Of a stretch of DNA of 64,000 nt, positions 40,215-49,982 are shown piece after piece (the first letter of the stretch is position 1; the number at the start of each line of letters is the position of its first letter). Under the pieces are notes generated by a model. It did not search any database. It was not told the DNA's origin and worked only from the letters and a program-made list of their open reading frames with translations. The position numbers and the translations under genes were made by a program. Source of the DNA: Histomonas meleagridis (Eukaryota > Parabasalia > Tritrichomonadida > Dientamoebidae); contig WSYJ01000149.1 of NCBI GenBank assembly GCA_020186115.1, positions 62,001 through 126,000 of the forward strand. Reading direction: 5' to 3'.

Positions 40215-43200
40215 ATGGATGCACTTCTACAAAATATACAGGCTTTATCAAAGAAACAAAGGCTTATACCAGCAGAAGAAATAATTTCAAGGGTTTTATG
40301 TGATTTTGAAGAAGAATTTAATAAGTCAACAAAATTTAATTTCGAATCTGCAGAAAAGGCATTATTCTCATTATTTTATGCAAATACGGGATGCCTTAGT
40401 CAAGGTTGTTCAATTCAAATTGGTAAATGTTTACTTTATCTTTATTCAAATCAATCATTAAAATTGTGGAATCTTTTTTCAACAGTAACAAATAAGCCCA
40501 CAGTTTCTGGTGTATATGCAATTGGGTCTATTATTAGAAAAATTGGAGAACATTCGAGATCTATGATTCCAGGATTACTCAAAGTCTTAATTTCATCAAA
40601 AATCAATGCAACTCCAATCATATATGCTTTAGGTTCATGCGCTTTGAAAGCGCCCATAGAAACTCAACAATTTGCCGATAAAATTTTTAGTATTTGTCAA
40701 TCTGCTTTTACAACTAAAACACCAGAAGAAACAGCACAACTTTTTGCAACAGAAACAATTCGCTATCTTATTCTAACTAATTTAATTCCAATAAGAAAAG
40801 TTCAACTTTTCATACTTGAAATTATCAATACAAATCTTGATATTTTTGTACAAGAAGAAATCCTTAATATTTGTGCACTTTGTGCATATCACCCATTAAG
40901 TAAGTTACAAAATTCTCAAAATCAAAATAGTGATTGGTCATTAAAAAAAGAAAACAAAAGCCTAACACCAGAAAACTTTCAGCAAACCTTTGAATTTCTC
41001 ACCATATCTAAAAAGCATTTTCCTCAAATTCTTGGGCATTTTTTGGATTATATGCCACCAGAACTAATTTACGATAACATTTCGGTTTTATTCAAATTTG
41101 TTCGAAGCATTCAAATTTCAGAAGTCAGTCAATTAATGGCACTTTTCGGTAAAGATGTCAGAAGTGAACTTTTCCATGAAATATCATTAGAACAGCCACC
41201 ATCTGTTGAACAACAACATTTATTGCGTTTATTATCATATGATGTAACATCTGATCAAGAAATAGCGGGATTGTCATTACAATTAGTTTCGTCTAAATCA
41301 CCAACATCACATTTATGTGGTGCTTCATTTTTTTCCTTATTACCAGAAAAGAATCGCCAATCAGCAATACATTATTTACAAATGGCTACATTATATTTAG
41401 CAGTACCACCAGAAGATAATGAAAATCTTGAAGACGATTTACATGGAATGGCATTAATTACTTCGCATATTATTGGCTCTGCGACACAACGGAACAAACT
41501 TATTGAGTTAGTTTCACAAAACTTGAAGATTTTTTTAAATCGAGCAATTGAATGCAAAAATATATATTCATCCGAATATTACTCTATTTATTTAATATTA
41601 ACAGTATTACCATCTGAATATGTCAATCAAACTAAAATTGACGAGTCATTAATGTTATTAATAAATTATATCAAAAATAATAAAATGGATAACACAAATC
41701 GTAAAATTGATTTGTTAATAACAATTGTTCGATATGTTACATCATTTTTAGCTTCACATCCAAACACAAAATTAATTGAACAATTTTTAATATTAATATC
41801 ACAAAACAAAATATTACAAACACATACAACAGCACTTTGCGCAATGATCGCATCAACAGAAGCTTCAATTGCTTCAAAGATATATAAAAACTTTTTGTTT
41901 CCGACATTACTTGATTCATTACCAACACGTAATTATATAATCTCAAAAATTAAGTCTCCAATGTTACCAGCTAGTGAAACATTACATCGTGTAATTACTA
42001 CTTTTAACAAACATGATATTATATATTCGAAAGTTTCGATTTCATATTTCTCACAACATGCGATTGAATTTTATCCGAATTTAATACTTTCATTAACTGA
42101 TAATGAAGTCGAAAATGTTATTAATCATTTAATTAATTGTACAACTAATTTAATTGTTACACATTTATTAATATTAACATTACTTAAAAACATTGAAACG
42201 CAAAGATTATTTCCGAATAATCTTCATATGTTTTTATTGCCAATGTTAATTAATGATGAAAATGATATATTACAAATGCAAATTACTTCGGAATGTATAT
42301 CAGTTTGGTGTACATTAAATCAAAATGTTATAAATGAAGTTATAAATTATTTCATGAAATATAAATGTATTGGGAAATGTTTATGTTTTTCATCAATATT
42401 TTCTTATATTAATTTATCGAACAGTTATATAATATCTATGATTCATGACTTAAATGAAATGTCTAAATCAACAATTACTAATAGTTATGCACAATTTGCA
42501 TTATCTAATGCATATAATCATTTATCATTTCGAATTGATGAATTACATCTTTTAGATATTCAATTTACGTTTTTATTATCATTATTAAACACGCCAAATT
42601 TATTAGCGCCATATAATTTATATAATATGTCATTATCATTTAATATGTTATTACCAATTATATCTGCAGAAATATCAACATCTCCTTCATTAAATACTAT
42701 AAAGTTAATCATTCAATCATTTTGTTGTATACAAATTCCTTATAGTAAACAAATTATGTTTCATGTATTACGTGGCGTATTTGCTTTCATACGTGATTAT
42801 TCTAATTTAACATTAATCGAATTTCCTAATGAATTAGGAAGTTCTATTTCATTACAAATTTCTGCTTGTGGAGCGTTTTCGGATATGTTAAAAGTTAAGA
42901 ATAATATTAAAGAAGATTATTTCGAATTAATTCCGAATTTATTTGTTTTATTACAAAAAAGAAATGATGAAAGAATTGTTGATTTAATACAAACAATTGC
43001 ACATAAATTTTCTATTCAAGAATTTATTAATTCAGAACAATTAATTTCTTGGATTAATATCATCAAAAATGTTTTATCAAATGGTTCTTTGTTACCGAAT
43101 TTACAAATCGAAGCTTCACTTCAAGTGAAAAGAGTTTGTTCGAAGATATCTTCAATGATTATTAAAGTTATATCTAAAACGAATCCTTTAATGAATGAAT

Positions 43201-44855
43201 GTTTAGATGATTTAATTACATCTGAAACTCGAGCATTAGAAATTCAAGATGAAAATATATCAAAATCAGCTTATAAATTCTTCATTAAAATTATTACATT
43301 ATTTAAAGATAAGAAAATGCAAAACGGAGTTTTATTACTTGAATTATATGAACCTCAATTTGCATTAACAGTACGAAATGGATTTTTAATTAATTTCGAA
43401 ATATCCGATGAGTTTTTATATGAATATTTATGTTTCCAAATGAATAATTTCTTAAATCGAACAAATGATTTCATTAATTTAATTGAAGTTTATTTTAATG
43501 GAATTAAAGATATTAAAGTTAAAACAGATTTTTATTATAAAATTATTATAAATTTATGTGATATAGCACAAAATAATATAAAAATTTATGAAAAATTCCA
43601 AAATATTTTCCAAACATTTGAAAATGATTTCGAACAATTCATTAATGAAACAATGATATTATTTAAACAAAACCCTCCAAACCCTGTACAATATACAATA
43701 TTTAAATCATCGAAACAAAGTTATTATGGAAAATTATTAAATTCTTTTGTTTGGATTAAAACTATAAATCAAAAAGTTATTAACATTGAGTTTTTGATTA
43801 ATGAAATTAAAGAAGAAAACGAAAATTGGAGAATATCAATTGCTATTAATTGTATCACAACAATTTTACAATATTCCACAAATAAAGAAATAATTCCAAT
43901 GAACGTATTATATGAAATTACGGAAATAATTAAAAAGAAAATTATAATTTCAAATGAAATTAATGAAATTCTTCCGAAATTTTTGAAATATATTTCGACG
44001 TTAAACATCGAAATTAATTCGAATCTTTGGAATAATTTAATGGAATTAACTTTAAATAATTCGTTTTCTTATGAAATAATTGGAAAATTAATAAGAAAAA
44101 ATCCGCCAAAAGAATATTCAAAAGAAATATGTGAAAAAGTTTTCGATTTAAATGAATCAAATCCAAAAGCATTATCACTATTAACAATTCTAATTAATGT
44201 TCAATGGGAATATGAACTTTCATCTTTGTTTAAATCTAATTTTAACGACGAATTTAAGTTAAAACTTTTGGAACGAATTCTAAAACTTTCGGAAATTTCA
44301 ATTCAAAATAATCGGCAGGAAATTTTCGATTTCATTTTTAGACTATTTAAGAAAGGAGGAATGAATTGTTTAGCTCAAATATTATTAGAAAACCCTAAAA
44401 TTGGTTATGAGATTTTGTGTTTTGATAAGTTGAGGATAATTTGTTTGTTATGTGAGAAAAATATACAAAATTCTTCTGTTTTCTTGAATTTTTTATGTTT
44501 GGCAATTGTTTTATGTGATTTCGAAAACGATTTATTAAAAGTTATCATAAAATGTGCTATAAAATGTATAATTGTACATGGAAATGATTCACATTTCGGT
44601 TCAATGATTATTGAATCTGCAATTAAACTGATTAAGAAAATAACTTCGAAAAATGAAATCGTTGTGAAAGAAATATTCTTCGAAATTACTCAAAGAGAAC
44701 AACAAACGTTAATACATCTCTTGGAAAATTTCGTCGATAAAAATAAAAGAAAACAAAATGTGCTTCATTTGAAACAATTCTCAAGCGAGAATTTAAAGAG
44801 GAAAAATGATGACACAAGTGATGACGAAGAATGGGAAACACTCGAAATTGTATAG
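40215..44855 (+). CDS. Large HEAT-repeat protein, HEATR5/Laa1-like
   Basis: 1,546 residues, helical repeats throughout. HEATR5 and yeast Laa1 bind AP-1 and aid clathrin traffic at the trans-Golgi and endosomes. The N-terminal 200 residues fit: IQIGKCLLYLYSNQSLKLWNLF, SGVYAIGSIIRKIGEHSRSMI and IIYALGSCALKAPIETQQFADKI follow the family's order (gene-dosage HEAT pairs with Y/G-rich turns). The C-terminal residues are acidic with a Trp (DDTSDDEEWETLEIV), comparable to the DWxxF-like acidic ends of this family. Identity is low, so another HEAT scaffold is possible. It is the longest intact ORF here and has no frame break. Confidence 0.5.
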   Translation: MDALLQNIQALSKKQRLIPAEEIISRVLCDFEEEFNKSTKFNFESAEKALFSLFYANTGCLSQGCSIQIGKCLLYLYSNQSLKLWNLFSTVTNKPTVSGVYAIGSIIRKIGEHSRSMIPGLLKVLISSKINATPIIYALGSCALKAPIETQQFADKIFSICQSAFTTKTPEETAQLFATETIRYLILTNLIPIRKVQLFILEIINTNLDIFVQEEILNICALCAYHPLSKLQNSQNQNSDWSLKKENKSLTPENFQQTFEFLTISKKHFPQILGHFLDYMPPELIYDNISVLFKFVRSIQISEVSQLMALFGKDVRSELFHEISLEQPPSVEQQHLLRLLSYDVTSDQEIAGLSLQLVSSKSPTSHLCGASFFSLLPEKNRQSAIHYLQMATLYLAVPPEDNENLEDDLHGMALITSHIIGSATQRNKLIELVSQNLKIFLNRAIECKNIYSSEYYSIYLILTVLPSEYVNQTKIDESLMLLINYIKNNKMDNTNRKIDLLITIVRYVTSFLASHPNTKLIEQFLILISQNKILQTHTTALCAMIASTEASIASKIYKNFLFPTLLDSLPTRNYIISKIKSPMLPASETLHRVITTFNKHDIIYSKVSISYFSQHAIEFYPNLILSLTDNEVENVINHLINCTTNLIVTHLLILTLLKNIETQRLFPNNLHMFLLPMLINDENDILQMQITSECISVWCTLNQNVINEVINYFMKYKCIGKCLCFSSIFSYINLSNSYIISMIHDLNEMSKSTITNSYAQFALSNAYNHLSFRIDELHLLDIQFTFLLSLLNTPNLLAPYNLYNMSLSFNMLLPIISAEISTSPSLNTIKLIIQSFCCIQIPYSKQIMFHVLRGVFAFIRDYSNLTLIEFPNELGSSISLQISACGAFSDMLKVKNNIKEDYFELIPNLFVLLQKRNDERIVDLIQTIAHKFSIQEFINSEQLISWINIIKNVLSNGSLLPNLQIEASLQVKRVCSKISSMIIKVISKTNPLMNECLDDLITSETRALEIQDENISKSAYKFFIKIITLFKDKKMQNGVLLLELYEPQFALTVRNGFLINFEISDEFLYEYLCFQMNNFLNRTNDFINLIEVYFNGIKDIKVKTDFYYKIIINLCDIAQNNIKIYEKFQNIFQTFENDFEQFINETMILFKQNPPNPVQYTIFKSSKQSYYGKLLNSFVWIKTINQKVINIEFLINEIKEENENWRISIAINCITTILQYSTNKEIIPMNVLYEITEIIKKKIIISNEINEILPKFLKYISTLNIEINSNLWNNLMELTLNNSFSYEIIGKLIRKNPPKEYSKEICEKVFDLNESNPKALSLLTILINVQWEYELSSLFKSNFNDEFKLKLLERILKLSEISIQNNRQEIFDFIFRLFKKGGMNCLAQILLENPKIGYEILCFDKLRIICLLCEKNIQNSSVFLNFLCLAIVLCDFENDLLKVIIKCAIKCIIVHGNDSHFGSMIIESAIKLIKKITSKNEIVVKEIFFEITQREQQTLIHLLENFVDKNKRKQNVLHLKQFSSENLKRKNDDTSDDEEWETLEIV

Positions 44856-45130
44856 TAATATGATATTTTAATAAAAAAGTAAAATTATGTTTTTTCTAAT
44901 CTAATGTTATTCTGATGAATCATTGTTATGAACAAAATGAACTTTTATAGAAGAATTCCACAATCGGATTTTTATATAACCGGTAATATTAACATAGAGA
45001 TATAACTATATGTCACATGTCTTTAAGTGAGTTTTTTTCAATTACGTAACCATTTAATTGGACAATTTTTCTCATATGGCACGTTTCACATTTTTTATTT
45101 GAACCGAATGGATGGCAGCCAACATCATTC

Positions 45131-45515
45131 AAGTCTTATAAGACATTAAGGATAAAGATGGCGAAACAGCACTTTTTCATTGTAGTGAAGTATCATACAA
45201 TTTTATTAATTAATGCTGATGTTAATAAAAGAAATAAAGATTGAGAAACACCAATTTTCAATAGCTTCGATTGCGATAATGCTAAAGCATATGTTGGTGC
45301 AGGTGCTGATGTTAATTCACGAAACAACAATGGAGAAAATGTAATATTTAATCGCAAAATTATTAATTGATTATGGTATTGATGTTAATGTAATGAATAA
45401 TGAGGGAAATTATGCAATAAATAATAAAAAAAGTAAAATTGCTAAATTATTAATTTATGCTGGAAATAATGAGAAATCGATATCAAAATACAAAAACGAC
45501 CATGTTTTTGTGTAA
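45131..45515 (+). pseudogene. Decayed ankyrin-repeat gene
   Basis: Three consecutive frames carry ankyrin-like sequence: IKDKDGETALFHCSEVS, then NADVNKRNKD-stop-ETPIF and VGAGADVNSRNNNGENVIF, then DYGIDVNVMNNEGNYA and KIAKLLIYAGNN. At least two frame changes and one in-frame TGA interrupt it, and no start is present. It therefore cannot give a full protein. Unlike the array at 61-62 kb it has no AT-rich spacer inside its repeats, so it comes from a different ankyrin subfamily. Confidence 0.8.
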
Positions 45516-45635
45516 AATTTAAGTAATAAGTTCTTTTGTTTTAATGATTTAAATGCTTTGTATACAAAAACAAGTCGAAAAATTCAATAGTTTACATACA
45601 TAAATGGGAAGCTTTTTGAGAGAAGTGTAATCTAG

Positions 45636-46195
45636 TCAAAAAGCAGAGCAACGGTTTTTTCTTTCTTTGGGTTTGTAACCTCCTGTGAAGGCAATTTGAA
45701 AACCTGCCTCGAATACTTCTCTTATGTTTTCGTTGGTTAATGAAGAGCATTCAATGTAGGCAAGAGCCCCAATTATGTTTTTGAATTCTTCGCCTTGAGA
45801 TGTTGAAATTTTAATTGAAACATTTGATTCTTCTTCCCTAAGATCGCTTTTTAGCCCAACTAAAACATATGGTTTGCCAGGGTAATGTTGTTCTATGTTT
45901 GGAATATATGTGGTTCGAATTTTTTGGAATGATTTTGGTGACACAAGTGAAAAACAAATCATAAAAACATCTGTGTTCGGGTATACAAGCCTCTGTAATT
46001 TTAGGTATTCATCTTTACCACATGTATCTTCTAAATTTAAATAAAAATGATGACCTTTAAAGCAGAAAGGAGCAGAAAAACCACCAAAAATTTTGGGGCA
46101 TAATCCGCAGGAAAAACACCATCGCGTGTGTAAGTTACTAAAAGACTTGTCTTACCACCTCCTACGAATGTGAATTTGACACTATTGTGGTCCAT
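45636..46195 (-). pseudogene. Rho/Rac-type GTPase with shortened P-loop and a frameshift
   Basis: Starts MDHNSVKFTFVGGGKTSLLV. The P-loop lacks three residues compared with GDGAVGKT. After DYAPK the frame shifts by one base at CCCCAAAATTTTTGG (near 46092-46106). The other frame continues IFGGFSAPFCFKGHHFYLN and LEDTCGKDEYLKLQRLVYP, then on to KERKNRCSAF, a CAAX end. Switch residues also differ (Thr35 position Lys; DTAGQ to DTCGK). The last 108 codons are intact. Either a pseudogene or a highly changed GTPase plus a sequencing error; the P-loop loss favours the first. An upstream in-frame ATG (46249) would overlap the next gene. Confidence 0.75.
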
Positions 46196-46205
46196 TTGCG
46201 GTTTT

Positions 46206-46235
46206 TTAACGTGCCCCGGTATGGAGTACGTTAAC
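46206..46235. promoter_or_regulatory. Divergent promoter with TTAACGTG and TACGTTAAC
   Basis: In the 44-base spacer between starts 46195 (minus) and 46240 (plus). TTAACGTG (46206-46213) and TACGTTAAC (46227-46235) are near-inverted copies. TTTAACGTGC also occurs upstream of surface protein 1 (28445-28454, minus strand). Confidence 0.4.
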
Positions 46236-46239
46236 ACAA

Positions 46240-46896
46240 ATGGACCCAATCCTTCTTTCCAAATGTTCTAATATATACGAAAGAATTATGTCTTCTCCAT
46301 TAGGAGAAGGTATCACAACGCACTATTCTACTTTTCAAGGGGTCCCATTTTTTCAACTAATTCGAAATAAATTAGAAAGTAATTCTTATTCATCACCAAA
46401 TGAATGGATCAATGATGTCAGAACTTCGTTCAATATGGAGGCAAGGAATCTTGGAACTGAAAGTGAACTATCTCTTTTAATTTTGACTTTACTTCAAATG
46501 ATAAATGAAGATGCTGAATCAATTTTACCAAAGGAACATAGAGACACGAGTGGCGAACTTCAGAAAATAATTGAAAGCCTTGCAAATTTAGCAAAAGAAT
46601 TACCAAATAATCTCAAAGAATTTAAAGCAATGCAAAAACTGAAAGAGGAAACAATACCTGTCATCAAAAAGATAAAGGATAAGGAAGAAGTAGAAAATTA
46701 TGATCCAAATAAAATATATCAAGAAATTTCAGAATTGAAATCAGATTCTGATCTCCAAAATATTGCTGATATTTTGACAAAATACGAAACTAATTACACA
46801 CACCACAAAAGCGTCATCGAGATCGACTTGTCATTATGTAGTCCAACTACACTTAAATTGATTCATAATTATATCGTATCGAAAAATAAAGAATAA
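46240..46896 (+). CDS. Divergent bromodomain-like protein with NET-like C-terminus
   Basis: 218 residues. Residues ~8-100 resemble a short, divergent bromodomain helix bundle: IRNKLESNSYSSPNEWINDVRTSFNMEARNLG parallels the 'I..KL....Y.s..ef..Dv...f.Na' pattern, although the acetyl-lysine Asn cannot be placed with certainty. Residues ~190-212 (VIEIDLSLCSPTTLKLIHNYI) fit the NET domain of BET proteins ('EIDi..L.p.TL..l..yv'). Between them is a charged helix. A chromatin reader is the best guess. Starts 45 bases from the divergent Rho-like pseudogene. The stop reads TAAAAG. Confidence 0.45.
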   Translation: MDPILLSKCSNIYERIMSSPLGEGITTHYSTFQGVPFFQLIRNKLESNSYSSPNEWINDVRTSFNMEARNLGTESELSLLILTLLQMINEDAESILPKEHRDTSGELQKIIESLANLAKELPNNLKEFKAMQKLKEETIPVIKKIKDKEEVENYDPNKIYQEISELKSDSDLQNIADILTKYETNYTHHKSVIEIDLSLCSPTTLKLIHNYIVSKNKE

Positions 46897-47382
46897 AAGT
46901 AAATAAAAATTTGTTTCTCTCAATGTTTCACACTGTGTAAATACGTGAAAAGCGATAACATGATATTTTTTATTGATGAAATCCATAAAATATATTAAGT
47001 TAAATCATTAATGAGCGATTGTAATGTTCATTTAGTTCATAATATTATTATTCATAGCAAAATATCAAATCAGATAACGAAAATATTTCATTGAGCTTCA
47101 AGTAATAAAAACTGAAATTATTTAATGCAAAACAATCTTTGTTTGATTGAACCTTTTAGAAACATCTTGTGAAGTGCGAATATTTATATTTGGAACCAAA
47201 TATGAATCAAGTAATATTTGTTATTATGCATGGTAATTAATATATTTCAAGTGCATTAAGAGTGAATTCATTATATACAATAAATTTTAGTTGTCATTAA
47301 TAAGTTTAAAATTAAAGTGATTGATGAATCGAAACTGAATAAACAAAGAATTCGAATACAATATTAATAAGGATCAAAAATA
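46897..47382. other. Convergent AT-rich spacer
   Basis: Between the 3' ends of the BET-like gene (plus) and surface protein 3 (minus). No open frame, RNA signature or promoter word recognised. Confidence 0.45.
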
Positions 47383-49824
47383 TCAAATCCATTGGTCATC
47401 ATCTTTTTGAACAAGACTTTTGACCTCGTTGTTGACATGTTCTGTTTGTTCTGCTTCGTAATTTATTGATACGTTTGATATATGAGTTGGTGCATCTGTT
47501 GTTGAATATGTTTTCTTTTTGTGCTTTTTCTTAATTAAAAATATTATAATTCCGATAATTACAAAAACAATTACAACTGTACAACATACAATGCTAATGA
47601 GAACATTTGTTTTCATTGGATTTTGTTCATCATTATCATTTTGATAGTTTAATATTGTGAAGAAATTACTATAAATTTGGGAATAAGTAGAATAAATGAT
47701 ATTGACGTATTCATAATGAACAAATTTCGTATTAGAATATGTAAATGAAGAATTGATGTGGGAAATAGTTAACGAATTCGTAATATATGATTTATAAATA
47801 GAAGCTGTTATCGTAATCGACATAATATTTGTTAAAATGAATGAATGCGTTAAAGACGAATAATGCGAATTTGTATTTGTTAGAGAAAAAACATTCGAAT
47901 TTGTAAATGTATTTGATTTAGTAAATATATTTGATTGAGTAAATGTATTTGATTTAGTAAATGTATTTGACTTAGTAAATGTATTTGACCTAGAAAATGC
48001 ATTCGATTTAGAATATGTACTTGATATAGAAAATGTATTTGATTTAGTAAATGTATTTGATTTAGTAAATGTATATGATTTAGTAAAAACATTTGATTTA
48101 GTAAAAACATTTGATTCAGTAAATGTATTTGATTTAGTAAAAACATTTGATTTAGTGAAAACATTTGATTTAGTAAATGTATTGGATTTAGTAAATGTAT
48201 TTGTGAATGTATTTGTAAATGTATTTGTAAATGTATTTGAATTAGTAAATGTAAGTGTTGGAAGAATGCATTCGTCAATTGTTCCTTTCGTTATCTTTAA
48301 TTCTCCAAATCCTTCACTTGTATATGTTTCATTGACCATAACATATTCTGTTGGAACATCTTGAAAACAATCACTTCCAAATGCTGGTGAAGTTTCGCCA
48401 TAAAAATAAATACATTTCAGTGATGTACAATACGCAAATGCTTGATTTCCAATATTTTCAACACTTTCGCCAATGATAATCGTTTCTAATTCATAACAGA
48501 ATGAAAAAGCACTTGATTGAATATCTATAACAGTGTTTGGAATTATGAAATTCGTAAATACACAACTTGAGAATGCAGAACTTTTTATCGTATTTAAACT
48601 TTTCCCAATTGAAATTGTTATTAAATTTGTACATAAATTAAATGCATCTGATTCAATTGAAGTGACTGAATCTGGAATGCTGAATGTTTCCCTGAGATTT
48701 CCAATAGGATAAATAATGAGTTTCGTAATCAATTTATCATATAAAACTCCATCGTTTTCATAATTACTATAATATGAATTATCTTCTGCAATTTTAATAA
48801 TTTGAAGACTAGTACAATAAATAAATGGATTTGTTGATATTGAAGAAATTGTACTTGAAATTGTAACATCTTTAAGATTAATACAGTTTTGAAACATCAT
48901 AGATCCAATTGTTTGAACACTTTCACAAAAAATTACACTTTCAAGTTTATCACATCCATTAAATACATCTCCACCAACTGTTGTAAGAGGACTTTTAATT
49001 GTTACATATTTTAATGCAGTGTTTTGAAATGCACTTGATCCAATACTTGTAATACCTTCTCCAAATGAAACTTCTTCTAAATTAGAACACATAAAAAATG
49101 CATAAAATCCAATTGAAGTGACTGAGTCTGCAATCTCTGCTGTAAGCAATGATGTCCATTCATAAAAAGCGGAATCTGGGATTTCTGTTATTCCACTTGA
49201 AATGATAATATATTTTGTATTACTTTGATAATCATTTGTAAATTCATTTGGATCCGTTATAGTTAATGTTGATGTATCTGTATCAAAAGTTTGTATCGAA
49301 TGAGAAAAAAACAAAATAAACAATATGAAAACAAATTTGATGTTTGCTTTCTTATCGATTCTATCACTTAATTTAGATATTATATAAGAATCTATTATTT
49401 TGATGTAACAAATAAATTTCTCGATAATAATAGAATTTAAAATCAAATGAAGTTTGAAATTATTTGATATAAATTGGAAAAGATCTTTCAAATATGAAAA
49501 AAGGTAATGTAAAAATTTGCATTTAAGTTTGAGACATAACAAAAATATTTGATTATAAGTTGGAATCAATTTCAATATAAAAACAAATGTTGTATTAAAA
49601 AGAATTGATACGCTCAGAATATATGTAACAACTATAAGAGCGCTCAAAAATCCAAAATCATTTTCAAATTTTTTTGAGAAAATGTTAAATTCGAAAATTT
49701 GATTTTTGTTGTTAATATAATCTTCTGTGGTTGTTAATTTTCTATTAGGGATAAATATCATATGTAGAGCACACAAAAAACATGTGAATTTTATTTTGAA
49801 ATGCTTGAAGAAAGCCTTCAGCAT
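47383..49824 (-). CDS. BspA-like (TpLRR) surface protein 3
   Basis: 813 residues, the longest of three paralogues. N-terminus (~1-190) with several hydrophobic segments (FLSALIVVTYILSVSILF; FVFILFILFFSHSIQTF), then TpLRR units (~200-500; SLLTAEIADSVTSIGFYAF), a long six-residue SNTFTK array (~517-650), an aromatic region, a membrane helix (~740-763: VLISIVCCTVVIVFVIIGIIIFLI) and a tail ending VQKDDDQWI. The tail end nearly equals that of the 26510 protein (DKDNDQWI), suggesting a conserved cytosolic signal. Probably cell-surface adhesion. Confidence 0.87.
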   Translation of the reverse strand: MLKAFFKHFKIKFTCFLCALHMIFIPNRKLTTTEDYINNKNQIFEFNIFSKKFENDFGFLSALIVVTYILSVSILFNTTFVFILKLIPTYNQIFLLCLKLKCKFLHYLFSYLKDLFQFISNNFKLHLILNSIIIEKFICYIKIIDSYIISKLSDRIDKKANIKFVFILFILFFSHSIQTFDTDTSTLTITDPNEFTNDYQSNTKYIIISSGITEIPDSAFYEWTSLLTAEIADSVTSIGFYAFFMCSNLEEVSFGEGITSIGSSAFQNTALKYVTIKSPLTTVGGDVFNGCDKLESVIFCESVQTIGSMMFQNCINLKDVTISSTISSISTNPFIYCTSLQIIKIAEDNSYYSNYENDGVLYDKLITKLIIYPIGNLRETFSIPDSVTSIESDAFNLCTNLITISIGKSLNTIKSSAFSSCVFTNFIIPNTVIDIQSSAFSFCYELETIIIGESVENIGNQAFAYCTSLKCIYFYGETSPAFGSDCFQDVPTEYVMVNETYTSEGFGELKITKGTIDECILPTLTFTNSNTFTNTFTNTFTNTFTKSNTFTKSNVFTKSNVFTKSNTFTESNVFTKSNVFTKSYTFTKSNTFTKSNTFSISSTYSKSNAFSRSNTFTKSNTFTKSNTFTQSNIFTKSNTFTNSNVFSLTNTNSHYSSLTHSFILTNIMSITITASIYKSYITNSLTISHINSSFTYSNTKFVHYEYVNIIYSTYSQIYSNFFTILNYQNDNDEQNPMKTNVLISIVCCTVVIVFVIIGIIIFLIKKKHKKKTYSTTDAPTHISNVSINYEAEQTEHVNNEVKSLVQKDDDQWI
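47880..48255 (-). repeat. 18-bp coding minisatellite (SNTFTK repeats)
   Basis: About twenty 18-base units encoding (S)(N)(T/V)F(T)(K/N/Q/E), plus 12-base variants giving NTFT. Longest of the three arrays in this window. Phase is kept in multiples of three throughout, so selection keeps the frame open. Confidence 0.85.
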
Positions 49825-49982
49825 CTGTTGTAAATTGATAAATTGTCAGAAAAAACGATTTTTCATTCAAATCCAGATCCAGAACGGCCATAAAATCATA
49901 CAAAAATTTGCTTTGAGATATAATCGTTTTTGCCTGCACAGAAAAAGTGTTTTAACCAATTTATTTCAATGGATGTTACATT

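Noticed and set aside
46037-46249. N-terminal extension of the Rho-like gene (from the ATG at 46249)
   Set aside because: It would overlap the divergent gene start and promoter words; GTPase homology begins at the next Met (46195).
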